Under the pieces are notes generated by a model, which did no database searches, had not been told where the DNA came from, and saw nothing but the letters and a program-made list of their open reading frames with translations. 64,000 bases of DNA from Chitinophagaceae bacterium UBA1930. GTDB taxonomy: Bacteria; Bacteroidota; Bacteroidia; Chitinophagales; Chitinophagaceae. Positions 18,301 to 26,526 of this stretch are shown piece by piece; position 1 is the stretch's first letter, and every line of letters starts with the position of its first letter. The stretch covers positions 837,501 through 901,500 of the forward strand of contig DDFK01000001.1 of the NCBI GenBank assembly GCA_002337145.1, read 5' to 3'. The position numbers and the translations under genes are program-made.

Positions 18301-19106
18301 CCATTGGTAACACCAGTACCGAGGTTTGAGAAGCTTGCACCGGATGGCGAATAAGTAGCACCCGAAGCACAAGCAGTTACAGTTTGGCCATTGATATTGA
18401 TGAGCTTTACATTGGATGCATTGCTTACGTTTACATTGCCTGTGAATGTGGTGGATGCACTACCTGCTCCGCAGAAAACAATTGGTAGGGCATTACCTGA
18501 GTTGGGGTCGTTGTGGGTGTATCCGTTGAATGTGGTGCTGCTACCGTTTTCTATGATAATAACGTTGGGCCTTTGTGTGGTTACAGCAACAAATTGTGCC
18601 GTGCCCCTGTTAATGAATTTACTGGTTCCTGAAATGTTCAAGCCGCCATTGTCGTTGCTGATAATGGTACCTGCATTGATTAAGGTTATGCCACTGTTGT
18701 TAAAATTTACGAGGTCGTTCAAGATGAGTGTGCCGTAGTTCATTACTGTACCTGTACCGTCCCAAGTCATGCTGTTAGACGGTGTGCCCGTGGTACCCAA
18801 GGTTAGTGAAGCCCCTGCATTGATAATGACTGTATTGGTACTGTTGCTTAAGGTGAGGGAGCCAAAACTTACAACGGCTCCGCAAATACTTAAGGAACCG
18901 CCATTCTGTATGGTTACATTACCAGAAATTGTTGTGTTGCTTGTTATCCTGGTGTTGCCATTGTAGGTACCAGCGGAACTTAAAGTAGACCCGCTGCTAC
19001 AAGTAGTAGCTGCCAAGTTAGCTGCTGCCGGGCATTGGCTATATACATTGATATAGACGCAAAGCAGCATACCCATTAAGATAGTAATACGTTTTTTCAT
19101 TTTCAT
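15396..19106 (-). CDS. T9SS type A surface protein with PKD-like and TSP3 domains
   Basis: 1236 residues. Signal peptide MKMKKRITILMGMLLCVYINVYSQ (either of the first two Met could start). Residues about 25-270 form an asparagine/threonine/glycine-rich beta region with short repeating strands. Two PKD-like domains follow (about 272-445; each has AGTITGT, C, VVYxVPAI, ATGYVW, ATIT, GSNTN). A thrombospondin type 3 array runs from about 445 to 1002 and is interrupted at about 565-734 by a globular module (NPSFE...NGW, probably jelly-roll). A fibronectin-like domain and a type A sorting domain (from about 1152, AYPNPF) end the protein. Its C-terminal half is homologous to both glycine-rich paralogues downstream. 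Function unknown; a surface location is inferred. Confidence 0.9.
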   Translation of the reverse strand: MKMKKRITILMGMLLCVYINVYSQCPAAANLAATTCSSGSTLSSAGTYNGNTRITSNTTISGNVTIQNGGSLSICGAVVSFGSLTLSNSTNTVIINAGASLTLGTTGTPSNSMTWDGTGTVMNYGTLILNDLVNFNNSGITLINAGTIISNDNGGLNISGTSKFINRGTAQFVAVTTQRPNVIIIENGSSTTFNGYTHNDPNSGNALPIVFCGAGSASTTFTGNVNVSNASNVKLININGQTVTACASGATYSPSGASFSNLGTGVTNGASGAAGTITGTATVCQGQTGVVYTVPAITNATGYVWSLPSGATITSGSNTNSITVSFSGTASSGNINVYGTSACGNGATSPNYAITTKTAPAAAGTITGTREVCKPATGVVYSVPAIANATGYVWTLPAGATITAGSNTNTITVSFSSAAVFGTISVYGTSCSNGTASTYKVFPVVCDADGDGISNAIDLDADNDGIPNAVECTNPIYNDPFGDADGDGIRNYYDDTPGGSIVWVDSNGDGINDNYDYDLDGIINCLDLDSDNDGIPDVIEAYGVDANGDGMIDNFTDANGDGLSDNITLSLLNPSFESPAQSTVGNNLLGTTTFNGWTMTGGGTFNIVKTNGTLYTGGPDNAQDGTQYVDITNNAGYVQQNFTLNTRRAIFFGGYFSSREQSGYVNWTGVVEIVNVATGTVVATSSSRNFTISDGAEEQLWYFLSGTATLPPGTYTYRAFMGDWGNFDNAILMPGSPDFDGDGIANEFDLDSDNDGIPDIVESGGTDANNDAKVDGFTDANGNGLHDALEGSGALLKSGPDTNGDGIADSWPNKNIDLLGYPNLYDLDSDGDGILDVVEAGFGGTVSYSNGIVTGSYTNGWANTVKALGTTTLNLRNTDGVGQPDYLDIDSDNDGITDNIEAQSTTSYKVPSDADTDYDGINDIYELASQVGVYGGAGLTPFDYDSDGIPDYRDTDSDNDSAPDRNEGDRNSPFKTITQATIDASGDSDGDGLMDVFDNVNISSLTAGNYYLNTTMSNMGPLGNFNGPTPSGSYIQLQQSDPAADRDWRNVSILPLQVINFTVSYQAPIATLKWDAVNEYQTNYYQIEISTNGVDFTALANVTAKNTGNTSYAYQHSVNNQTSNTLYYRIRQTDKDGKVFYTKIIALKLDKTVKFTAYPNPFINYLQVSYNADKNGSITLLLVTADGKTAKSQNFMVVKGNNSLLFDNVATLSAGTYFLKIAATTYEPAIVTIIKK

Positions 19107-19427
19107 AGAGTTACGAACCTTTTACCGTGTTTTTACTATAAGGGCTTAGCAAATACACTATAAAGTGTTGTTTTTCACATAGTTATACGGAGGGTGCTAT
19201 TACAACGATGTACAATTGCGAGATATTGTCCTATTTTGGGAAAAAATGGTTTTTCTTTTTATTATTCTATAAGTAACTAGTTGTGAAGGAGTTTTCTAAA
19301 AATAGCCCTTGCTGTGCTGCTTTAATAGGTGGGGTATGGTTTGGTTTTATTGCTGGTTGGTTATATACAACAAAAATCCCCCTGCATTTTTTGCAGGGGG
19401 ATTCGTTTATATGAATTGGAAGTTGGC
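19107..19427. other. Intergenic spacer between rpsA and the T9SS gene
   Basis: Contains the rpsA terminator (19375-19403) and must hold the promoter of the 15396-19106 gene. No canonical TAnnTTTG was found on the minus strand. A plus-strand frame beginning near 19309 is antisense to rpsA and is not a gene. Confidence 0.5.
19375..19403 (-). terminator. rpsA intrinsic terminator
   Basis: 12-bp perfect stem (AATCCCCCTGCA at 19375-19386 with TGCAGGGGGATT at 19392-19403) and 5-nt loop, followed on the minus strand by T5. It is 24 nt after the rpsA stop. Confidence 0.9.
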
Positions 19428-21368
19428 TTATTTAGCCTCGCCTTCGCTTTCGTTACCTTCTAACTTGGCTTTAATATCGGCCAGTGCACCTAAATCGCCC
19501 AAAGTAGCTTTTTCAACTTTGCTTTGGATGTTTTTAACTGCTTTCTTGGTTACTTCTGCTTCTGCTTTTGCTTCTTTTTTCACTGCTTCTTTTTCGTCGG
19601 CCTGTACTTGTTCCCAAATACGTGTGTGGCTAAGAACGATGCGTTTTTCGTTGCGGTCAAATTCAATCACAACAAATGGTGCAGTTTCGTCGGCCTGTAC
19701 CTGTTTGCCGTCTTCTTTGAAAGTATGACGGTTAGGGGCAAAACCTTCCAAGCCGTAAGGCAATTGTACCAAAGCACCTTTATCATCCCTACGTGTTACT
19801 GTACCTTCATGTACTGTACCGATAGCGAATGTTTCTTCTAAAGAGTTCCAAGGATCTTCTTCCAATTGTTTGTGGCCCAACTGCAGTTTGCGGTTTTCTT
19901 TATCGATGCTTAAGATGATGATATCGATTTGTTCACCAACTTTTACATAGTCAGATGGGTGGTTGAAGCGTTTCAACCAGCTTAGGTCGCTAATGTGGAT
20001 CATGCCACCGATACCTGGTTCCAATTCAACAAATACACCGTAAGGAGTGATGTTTTTAACCAGACCTTTGTGCTTGCTGTTTTCAGGGAACTTGTTTTCG
20101 ATTGTGCTCCAAGGGTCGTTGGTCATTTGTTTGATAGACAGGCTCATTTTGCGGCTGTCTTTATCCAACGTTACCACTTTGGCTTCATGCTCGTCGCCCA
20201 GTTTGAAGAATTCTTTTGCATTGATTGGTGTGTTTGCCCAAGTAATTTCACTTACGTGTACCAAACCTTCAACACCTGGTTGAATTTCCAAGAATGCACC
20301 GTAGTCTTCGATATTTACCACTTTACCTTTTACAACTGTACCTTCAGCCAAACCTTCAGGCAACACGTCCCAAGGGTGTGGAGTCAATTGTTTCAAGCCA
20401 AGGCTGATACGTTTTTTGTCGTCGTCGAAATCCAAAACCACCACATTGATCTTTTGGTCCATCTTCACCACTTCTGAAGGGTGAGAGATACGGCCCCATG
20501 AAATATCGGTGATGTACAGCAAACCATCCAAGCCACCCAGATCCATGAAAGCACCGAAGTCTGTAATGTTCTTTACAGTACCTTCCAATACTTGTCCTTT
20601 CTCTAGTTTGCTCATGATTTCGGCACGTTGTGCTTCGATATCGCTTTCGATAAGGGCTTTGTGGGATACAACGGCATTCTTGATTGTTTCGTTGATCTTA
20701 ACAACTTTGAATTCCATTGTCTTACCAACAAATTGATCGTAGTCCGTAACAGGTTTAACGTCAATTTGAGAACCTGGCAAGAAAGTTTCCATACCAAATA
20801 CATCCACAATCAAACCACCTTTGGTTTTGCTTGTAACTGTACCAGTAACCACTTCGCCAGTTTTATGAACTTCCATGATACGCTCCCATGCACGGAAGAT
20901 CCTTGCACTTTTGCGGCTCAGGTGAAGGTTGCCTTGCCTGTCTTCTTTTTCAACAACCATTACTTCTACCACATCGCCAATCTTTACACCTTGCAGGTCG
21001 CGGAATTCGTTCAAAGAAATCAAACCATCGCTTTTAAAGCCAATGTTGATTACGGCATCGGTTTTGGTCAAACCAACGATGTCGCCATTCAGGATTTCAC
21101 CATCAGCAATTTTAACGAAAGTGTTTTCGTACACTTGATCGTATTTCTCGGTTTCTTCTTTGCTGTAGTGTGCCACGTTGCGTTTGTCAACACTCCAGTC
21201 AAAATCGTCGTGGGCAGTAGCCACAACTTCTTCTACAACAGGTTTTGCAGCAGCTACTTCTGCAGCACCTTCCACAGGATTGTTTGTTTCCGCAGCAGCT
21301 TCTGTTGCTTCTGTAGCACCAGTTGCTTCCTGTGCATCTGCGTTTAATTGTTTAAGAAATAAATTCAT
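19428..21368 (-). CDS. rpsA: 30S ribosomal protein S1
   Basis: Binds mRNA and the 30S subunit to start translation. 646 residues: an acidic, Ala/Glu/Thr-rich leader (about 1-65), then six S1/OB repeats, the middle ones with the classic pattern (DFGAFMDLGGLDGLLYITDISW; EDYGAFLEIQPGVEGLVHVSEI; TPYGVFVELEPGIGGMIHISDLSW), and a Lys/Ala/Glu-rich tail. The first two and the last repeats are more divergent, as is common for S1. Monocistronic with its own terminator; a TACTTTTG -7 box lies 32 nt upstream of the start. The acidic leader is longer than in Escherichia coli S1. Confidence 0.97.
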   Translation of the reverse strand: MNLFLKQLNADAQEATGATEATEAAAETNNPVEGAAEVAAAKPVVEEVVATAHDDFDWSVDKRNVAHYSKEETEKYDQVYENTFVKIADGEILNGDIVGLTKTDAVINIGFKSDGLISLNEFRDLQGVKIGDVVEVMVVEKEDRQGNLHLSRKSARIFRAWERIMEVHKTGEVVTGTVTSKTKGGLIVDVFGMETFLPGSQIDVKPVTDYDQFVGKTMEFKVVKINETIKNAVVSHKALIESDIEAQRAEIMSKLEKGQVLEGTVKNITDFGAFMDLGGLDGLLYITDISWGRISHPSEVVKMDQKINVVVLDFDDDKKRISLGLKQLTPHPWDVLPEGLAEGTVVKGKVVNIEDYGAFLEIQPGVEGLVHVSEITWANTPINAKEFFKLGDEHEAKVVTLDKDSRKMSLSIKQMTNDPWSTIENKFPENSKHKGLVKNITPYGVFVELEPGIGGMIHISDLSWLKRFNHPSDYVKVGEQIDIIILSIDKENRKLQLGHKQLEEDPWNSLEETFAIGTVHEGTVTRRDDKGALVQLPYGLEGFAPNRHTFKEDGKQVQADETAPFVVIEFDRNEKRIVLSHTRIWEQVQADEKEAVKKEAKAEAEVTKKAVKNIQSKVEKATLGDLGALADIKAKLEGNESEGEAK

Positions 21369-21399
21369 AATAAAACCCGATGTTTTTGATTCGGGGTTG

Positions 21400-21407
21400 C
21401 AAAAGTA
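21400..21407 (-). promoter_or_regulatory. rpsA -7 promoter element
   Basis: Minus strand TACTTTTG fits TAnnTTTG, 32 nt before the rpsA ATG. No TTG at the expected -33 distance, so confidence is moderate. Confidence 0.5.
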
Positions 21408-21728
21408 ACACTTAGATTACAAAAAAGACAGGAAATTTCAATTAATTTTCTTTTGAAATCCAATCGGGACAAGGATTTTGTAGTTTTTTAAGCAAGAAAG
21501 CAGGCAAAAAGCCTTTGGTTGGGAACTAGCTTTTATTTGCTACCGAGAAACCCATACTTGGATAAGCATTTGTTTTGAAACAATCATCTGTAGCTGTATT
21601 GAGCCCCTTACCAAAAAAGTGGCCGTTCACGTTCAGTAATTAAAGCATAATTTAATATTCTTATAACCTAAAAATGGTTGCTTGTTTTTATGGCAATGAG
21701 TATATTAGCTATCTAAAATTTTTATACA
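21408..21728. other. Divergent intergenic region between rpsA and a small secreted protein gene
   Basis: About 320 nt of AT-rich sequence. It holds a small stem AGGC-A5-GCCT near 21510-21522. No open frame, tRNA or riboswitch fold was recognised; the promoter of the plus-strand gene at 21729 must lie here. Confidence 0.45.
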
Positions 21729-22037
21729 ATGAAAAAATTATTACTGGCAGTTGCTTGCTTTTTTGCACTTTCAACTGTAACCAATGCACAAACCAAACAA
21801 ACTGCTACTGACAAAGCAAAAACTGCGAAGACAGAAGTAAAGAAAGATGCAGCTAAACCTGCAGACAAGACAAAAAAAGTGGTGAAGCATGAAACAGACA
21901 AAGTAAACAAGGACGGTACACCTGATAAACGTTTCAAAGAAAACAAAACAGCTACTACCCCGGCTAAACCAGCAGGGCCAACCAAAAAAGATGGCACTCC
22001 TGATATGCGTTATAAAGAGAACAAGAAGAAATCATAA
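21729..22037 (+). CDS. Small lysine-rich secreted protein with KDGTPD repeats
   Basis: 102 residues with a clean signal peptide (MKKLLLAVACFFALSTVTNAQ). The mature part is very basic and rich in K, T, A and D and probably unstructured. Two copies of a 13-residue motif occur: KDGTPDKRFKENK (about 60-72) and KDGTPDMRYKENK (about 86-98), separated by a TATTPAKPAGPTK linker. I have seen this motif type in short Bacteroidota exported proteins, but no function is known to me. It is followed by a strong terminator. The reverse-strand frame opposite it is a shadow. Confidence 0.85.
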   Translation: MKKLLLAVACFFALSTVTNAQTKQTATDKAKTAKTEVKKDAAKPADKTKKVVKHETDKVNKDGTPDKRFKENKTATTPAKPAGPTKKDGTPDMRYKENKKKS

Positions 22038-22078
22038 TTATATTGTGTGTTTGGCAAAACACATCATTTTAATTTATC

Positions 22079-22106
22079 AAGCGGAGCTTAAAGCTCCGCT
22101 TTTTTT
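22079..22106 (+). terminator. Terminator of the small secreted protein gene
   Basis: Stem AAGCGGAGC (22079-22087) with GCTCCGCTT (22093-22101), 5-nt loop, then a T-run. It ends only 15 nt before the start codon of the next gene, so that gene must depend on read-through or on a promoter overlapping the hairpin. Confidence 0.85.
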
Positions 22107-22120
22107 GTATATTTAAATTC

Positions 22121-23359
22121 ATGAATCATATACTTAAAAAGATATTGCTGGTAATGGTATGCGTGCTTTTTTTGAGCAGCATGTTGCTTTCGCAAGACTC
22201 GATACATTTTAGGATGGCCGATGATACTGCTTTCTTAAAATTGGCAAAAGCCGAAAACAAACCCATATTGATTTACTTTACTGGTACTGGCTGTTCGCTC
22301 TGCGTGAAAATGGAAAAAAATGTTTTCATTAAAGAGGAGGTATATAATTTGTACAATAGCAAATTTGTGAACCTGGAGGCTTATAGTGATTCACGAAAAC
22401 CCAATGCGGCAATAGAAAACTTAAGGAAGCGGTATGACGTTATTTCTAATCCGAGCTTTGTTTTTATTAACCAAGCAGGGGCGGTTATTCATAAGGGTAG
22501 GTATAGTGATGATAAAAAGTTTGTGCAATTGGCCCAACAGGCATTGTCAGATGATAACTATGCAGCTTGGAAAGCAATATTCCGAAAAGGAATTTACCCT
22601 GCTAAAACGGTGGCAGATTATCTTGCTGTAGAAAACAGTCCAGCATTTTATACTGAAGAAAATTATGCATGTGAAGCACAAAAAGTATTGGACAAATACT
22701 TCTCGTCAGTAAAAAAAACGGACTATTTATCTGCTTTTAATTGGGACATAATAAAGAAGCATGTGTATAATCCCCATTCCCCCATTTTTACTTTTTTAGT
22801 AGCCAATCAAAAAGAATACTCAGAAAAATATGGAGCAAAGGAAGTTGACAAAAAAATATTCAATGTTTATGACATTTACTGCTCCGGCAATACTGGCACT
22901 GTAAGATATAAACAAGCAAAAAAAGAAATAGAATCGTCAACAATTATTCAGGCAAAGAAATGGGTATATATTAAACGTATGAATGAGGAAGCAAGGAAGA
23001 TTATAGCCAATGATAAACGTTGGGATGATTTTATTTTAGCGAATGACCAATTTATTATTAGTAACCCTCATCTCATTAATACCTATGAAGTTTCGTTTGA
23101 TTGGGTAGAGAGCATTTGCAAGACCAATAGTAGTTTGGCAATTAGGGCTGCCAATAATTGGATGAAATACATTTTGGCAGAACCAGTAAATCAAGATGCT
23201 TACTATTATGAAATTTATGCCAATACATTTTACTTGCTCAATGAAAAATCCAATGCCATACTGCACCTTAAAAAAGCAATTGAATTGGCAAAACAAAATA
23301 ATAATGACAAGGAAGATATTCTTGCAATGGAAAAAAAACTAATCACTTATAACAACTAA
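22121..23359 (+). CDS. Exported thioredoxin-fold protein
   Basis: 412 residues. Signal peptide with long hydrophobic core (ILLVMVCVLFLSSMLLSQ). Residues about 33-150 form a thioredoxin fold: KPILIYFTGTGCSLCVKME, with the redox-active pair C58-S-L-C61, and NPSFVFI, where the proline is in the usual cis-Pro position. The remaining 260 residues are helical and lysine-rich with TPR-like spacing near the end (NTFYLLNEKSNAILHLKKAIELAKQNNND). It probably acts as a periplasmic thiol reductase or a sensor of envelope oxidation; the substrate is unknown. The 3' end overlaps the convergent FAD oxidoreductase gene by 4 nt (23356-23359). Confidence 0.88.
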   Translation: MNHILKKILLVMVCVLFLSSMLLSQDSIHFRMADDTAFLKLAKAENKPILIYFTGTGCSLCVKMEKNVFIKEEVYNLYNSKFVNLEAYSDSRKPNAAIENLRKRYDVISNPSFVFINQAGAVIHKGRYSDDKKFVQLAQQALSDDNYAAWKAIFRKGIYPAKTVADYLAVENSPAFYTEENYACEAQKVLDKYFSSVKKTDYLSAFNWDIIKKHVYNPHSPIFTFLVANQKEYSEKYGAKEVDKKIFNVYDIYCSGNTGTVRYKQAKKEIESSTIIQAKKWVYIKRMNEEARKIIANDKRWDDFILANDQFIISNPHLINTYEVSFDWVESICKTNSSLAIRAANNWMKYILAEPVNQDAYYYEIYANTFYLLNEKSNAILHLKKAIELAKQNNNDKEDILAMEKKLITYNN

Positions 23360-24576
23360 GAAGCTATTGCCTTGGCAGCAATGAAACCACTTGTCCATGC
23401 ATTTTGAAAATTGAAGCCGCCGGTAATACCATCAATATCCATGATTTCACCAGCAAAGAATACGTTGTTTATCAATTTGCTTTGCATGGTATTTACATCA
23501 ATTTCGTTTAGCTTGATTCCACCACAGGTTACAAATTCTTCTTTAAACGTTGTTTTGCCTTTTACTGAAAACTCTTGTGCCGTAAGGTTCTTGATCAATT
23601 TGTTTTGTTGGCTTAAAGGAACATCAGCCCAACGCCATTCTTGGTTGATACCGCTTTCGTTGAGCAGGTAAAGCCATAAACGGCCTGGCAAACCAAACGG
23701 GCTTTTGTTGTGTATTTTATTTGCTGCAAATTGTTGACGGAATGCAGACCATTGATCCCGTAAAGATTGCTCTGTGTAGTTGTGCAGCCAGTTTACGAGT
23801 ATGGTGAAATGATAATTTTTATCGGCCAGTTCCCTTGCACCATAAGCAGACAGTTTTAGTATGGCCGGCCCACTCATGCCCCAGTGCGTAATCAGCAAGG
23901 GACCTTCGCTATTTAATTTGCTACCCGTAATTTTTACCGTTGCTTGCTCTACACTAACGCCCATTAGCTCTGTTATCTTATTGTTGGGCATGTTGAATGT
24001 AAAGAGTGATGGCACAGGCTCTTCAATGGTATGGCCCAATTTTTTTAGCCAGTTGAACATGATGGATTTGGGATAACCGCCACAGGCAATACAAAGAAAA
24101 TCCGTTACCAATATTTTGCTATCAGCCGTAGTTAATTGCAACCTGCCTTCATGTTGGGCTACTTCGTTTATATCGCAGTTCAGTTTTATTTCAACACCGT
24201 ATCTGTTGGCTTCTGCCATTAAGCAGTCCACAATTGTTTGCGATGTGTTGGTTGTAGGAAACATCCTTCCGTCTGCTTCTGTTTTTAGCTGAACCCCCCT
24301 TTCCTGAAACCATTTAATGGTATCGTTTGTATTGAACCAATGGAATGCTTTCTTCAAAAAATTCTGCCCCCGTGGGTACTTTTTAACCAGGTCGGGAATT
24401 TCGAAGCAGGCATGTGTAGTGTTGCACCTGCCACCGCCGCTAATCCTTACTTTACTTAATAGCTTACTACTTTTTTCTACAATAGCAACTTTTAAACCTG
24501 GGTTGATTCTTGCTGCATTTACTGCACAAAAAAAACCTGCTGCCCCACCGCCAATCACTATTAATTGTTTCTGCAT
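23356..24576 (-). CDS. HI0933/BaiN-family flavoprotein oxidoreductase
   Basis: 406 residues. The N-terminus carries a Rossmann FAD-binding loop, VIGGGAAGFFCA, and a following VAIVEKS acidic end. SGGGRCNTTH and the C-terminal block GEIMDIDGITGGFNFQNAW are typical of this family of NAD(P)/FAD-dependent dehydrogenases, whose best known members act on diverse substrates. The exact substrate cannot be told from the sequence. It starts 36 nt after the stop of the upstream gene (24613) and may be co-transcribed with it. Its last 4 nt overlap the convergent thioredoxin-fold gene. Confidence 0.93.
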   Translation of the reverse strand: MQKQLIVIGGGAAGFFCAVNAARINPGLKVAIVEKSSKLLSKVRISGGGRCNTTHACFEIPDLVKKYPRGQNFLKKAFHWFNTNDTIKWFQERGVQLKTEADGRMFPTTNTSQTIVDCLMAEANRYGVEIKLNCDINEVAQHEGRLQLTTADSKILVTDFLCIACGGYPKSIMFNWLKKLGHTIEEPVPSLFTFNMPNNKITELMGVSVEQATVKITGSKLNSEGPLLITHWGMSGPAILKLSAYGARELADKNYHFTILVNWLHNYTEQSLRDQWSAFRQQFAANKIHNKSPFGLPGRLWLYLLNESGINQEWRWADVPLSQQNKLIKNLTAQEFSVKGKTTFKEEFVTCGGIKLNEIDVNTMQSKLINNVFFAGEIMDIDGITGGFNFQNAWTSGFIAAKAIAS

Positions 24577-24612
24577 ATTGTTGTTCTTGGAAATAATTTG
24601 TTGAGCAAGGCA

Positions 24613-25470
24613 TTACCATTGAAAGCTTGGCCATTGAAAGAAACAGATTGTCCAGTAACCATCCATCAGTACCATATCTAATTTAAAGCTGCCTTCAATG
24701 GCAACTGTTTCATTGTTTTCCAATAAGGCATTGTATGTAACCGTTCCCTCGGCAAAGCCGGTGCCGGTATTGTTATCTGCATGCAATTGAAAAACGATAT
24801 TGGTAATTTCATATTCACATTCCTCAAAGCCTTTGTAGGATGCAAAGATGATATCAAATTTATTCAGTACATCCTGCTTGGATAGAACGCTTTTGTCCTT
24901 TAGTATAAATTCATTTGCCAGTTCGTAGCTGTCTTCAGTAAAATCCCTTTCGAACCAATGCTCTATAAATTCCTTGGCTGTTTCTTCAATAATCAGTTTG
25001 TGGTTGGGATAGAATTCTTCGTAGCTAAAATGGATGACCATACCAGGAAGATTTACAGGCATGGTTTTATGTGCAAACAGGTCTTGCGTTATAAAACGGT
25101 ATTTCTCCCAATCAGTATAGTCCAGTGCATAGTCAACTGCTATGTTCTTTTCACGCATTAAAGTTTCCAGGTTTTCCAATGCTTCTGCAATGCCGTCTTC
25201 ATCCAGTTCATTAATATTTGTAAACGCAGGTTTGTCCAATAATTCGTACACGCTAATTGTTTCGCCAGACTCAAATTGCTGTTCGAACGAAAGTATGTTT
25301 TTCAGGAAAAGGTTTTCCAGTTCGGGTGACAGGTTTTCGGAGCCTTCGAGTGACTGCATTTCGGCACCAAGCTCTGCTTGTAGTTTCAGTTTGAGTATCT
25401 CATTTTCTATGCGTAAATGTTCTTCTTCATCGTCACTGAATTTTTCGGGCAATTCATTTTCATCGCTCAT
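24613..25470 (-). CDS. Uncharacterised acidic protein
   Basis: 285 residues from the ATG at 25470. A frame open a further 43 codons upstream crosses the map terminator and has no sense, so it was trimmed. The N-terminus is acidic and helical (SDENELPEKFSDDEEEHLRIENEILKLK), then Leu/Glu-rich stretches and a C-terminal half of beta-type sequence (NIVFQLHADNN, GTVTYNALLEN, SFKLDMVLMDGYWTICFFQW) that looks like a small alpha-beta fold of the SnoaL/NTF2 sort. No signal peptide or catalytic motif is seen. A -7 box TACTTTTG lies 36 nt upstream. Not recognised. Confidence 0.7.
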   Translation of the reverse strand: MSDENELPEKFSDDEEEHLRIENEILKLKLQAELGAEMQSLEGSENLSPELENLFLKNILSFEQQFESGETISVYELLDKPAFTNINELDEDGIAEALENLETLMREKNIAVDYALDYTDWEKYRFITQDLFAHKTMPVNLPGMVIHFSYEEFYPNHKLIIEETAKEFIEHWFERDFTEDSYELANEFILKDKSVLSKQDVLNKFDIIFASYKGFEECEYEITNIVFQLHADNNTGTGFAEGTVTYNALLENNETVAIEGSFKLDMVLMDGYWTICFFQWPSFQW

Positions 25471-25505
25471 AAAACACATTTCATTAAAGGTAGTAAAGTA
25501 ATGTA

Positions 25506-25513
25506 CAAAAGTA
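25506..25513 (-). promoter_or_regulatory. -7 promoter element of the uncharacterised acidic protein gene
   Basis: TACTTTTG on the minus strand, 36 nt before the start at 25470 and just after the map terminator. No matching TTG at -33. Confidence 0.45.
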
Positions 25514-25544
25514 AATGAAGAAGTGTTGGCTGTAGGCACTGCAT

Positions 25545-25580
25545 AAAAAAGGGCTGTATCTATTTTCATTGATACGGCCC
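25545..25580 (-). terminator. Terminator after map, end of the ribosomal protein cluster
   Basis: Stem GATACGGCCC (25571-25580) with GGGCTGTATC (25551-25560), one G-U pair, 10-nt loop, then T6 on the minus strand. It closes the S10-spc transcript. Confidence 0.85.
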
Positions 25581-25605
25581 TCTTGATTTTATGGAACAAG
25601 GAATA

Positions 25606-26412
25606 TTAGTCCTGATATGATGTATTCAAATTGCCGTTTGCTTTTTCTGCTGCTTCAATAATGCTGTAGTCAGAAAGTATCAACGCTTTGTTCCTTTTAA
25701 TGCATACATCGTGTTCAAAATGTACAGAAGGCTTGCCATCCCTGGTTTTGACTGTCCATCCATCTTCTTCTGTAAACACATCTTTTGTGCCCAGGTTAAT
25801 CATTGGTTCAATGGCCAGTACAAGGTTTTCTTTCAATTTGGGGCCACTACCACGTTTGCCATAGTTGGGCATTTGTGGATCTTCGTGCAGGCTTCTTCCG
25901 AGGCCATGGCCCACAAGCTCCCTTACAACACCATAGCCATGTTTCTTCTCAGTATGTTCTTGTATTGCGTTGGCAATATCACCGATTCTATTGTTTACAA
26001 TCGCTTTTTCAATGCCTTTGTACAAACTCTCTTTAGTCACTTTCACCAGTTGAATTACTTCGGGTGCAGCCTCTCCCAGAATAAATGTATAGGCGTGGTC
26101 GCCATGCCATCCATTCAATATCACACCCATGTCAATTGAAACAATATCGCCTTCCTTTAGTTCAACATTATTGGGAAAACCGTGCACTACCACATCGTTC
26201 ACACTTGCACAAATAGTGAATGGGTAGCCCCGGTAGTTGAGGAAGGATGGTATTGCTTTGTGGTCGCGAACAAATGCCGAACAGAGTGTATCAATTTGCA
26301 TGGTGGTCATGCCTGGCTTCAGCACTTTTGCCACTTCTGTAAGCGTTTGACTAACCAATAAAGCCGATTGTTTCATTAAAGCTACTTCTGCTTCTGTCTT
26401 ATATATAATCAT
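25606..26412 (-). CDS. map: Methionine aminopeptidase type I
   Basis: Removes the initiator methionine from nascent proteins. The five metal ligands of the pita-bread fold are visible: D100 and D111 (SIDMG, GDHAYTF), H175 (VGHGLGRSLHE), E208 (AIEPMI) and E239 (VHFEHDV), counting from the upstream ATG at 26430. I chose the ATG six codons later (26412): it starts the usual MIIYKTEAE, and an AGAAGG lies 9 nt before it; the upstream ATG cannot be excluded. It is the last gene of the cluster, behind secY and a secY terminator (26467-26502), and is followed by a terminator, not by infA. Confidence 0.97.
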   Translation of the reverse strand: MIIYKTEAEVALMKQSALLVSQTLTEVAKVLKPGMTTMQIDTLCSAFVRDHKAIPSFLNYRGYPFTICASVNDVVVHGFPNNVELKEGDIVSIDMGVILNGWHGDHAYTFILGEAAPEVIQLVKVTKESLYKGIEKAIVNNRIGDIANAIQEHTEKKHGYGVVRELVGHGLGRSLHEDPQMPNYGKRGSGPKLKENLVLAIEPMINLGTKDVFTEEDGWTVKTRDGKPSVHFEHDVCIKRNKALILSDYSIIEAAEKANGNLNTSYQD

Positions 26413-26466
26413 ACCGTTGGGCCTTCTCATTAAATTGTTTGAAATCTTTTATCTGTTATGCTACTA

Positions 26467-26502
26467 AAAAGAAACCTGCTAGATTATCTCTAACAGGTTT
26501 CT
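26467..26502 (-). terminator. Intrinsic terminator between secY and map
   Basis: Stem AGAAACCTG / CAGGTTTCT (26494-26502 with 26470-26478) with an inner TAGA/TCTA pair, followed by T5 on the minus strand. It should reduce transcription of map from the upstream promoter. Confidence 0.8.
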
Positions 26503-26526
26503 GTATCATCAATAAATCAGTTCATT

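Noticed and set aside
20628..21347. 239-residue plus-strand frame opposite rpsA
   Set aside because: Antisense shadow of the S1 gene; no motifs and F/Y/C-rich composition.
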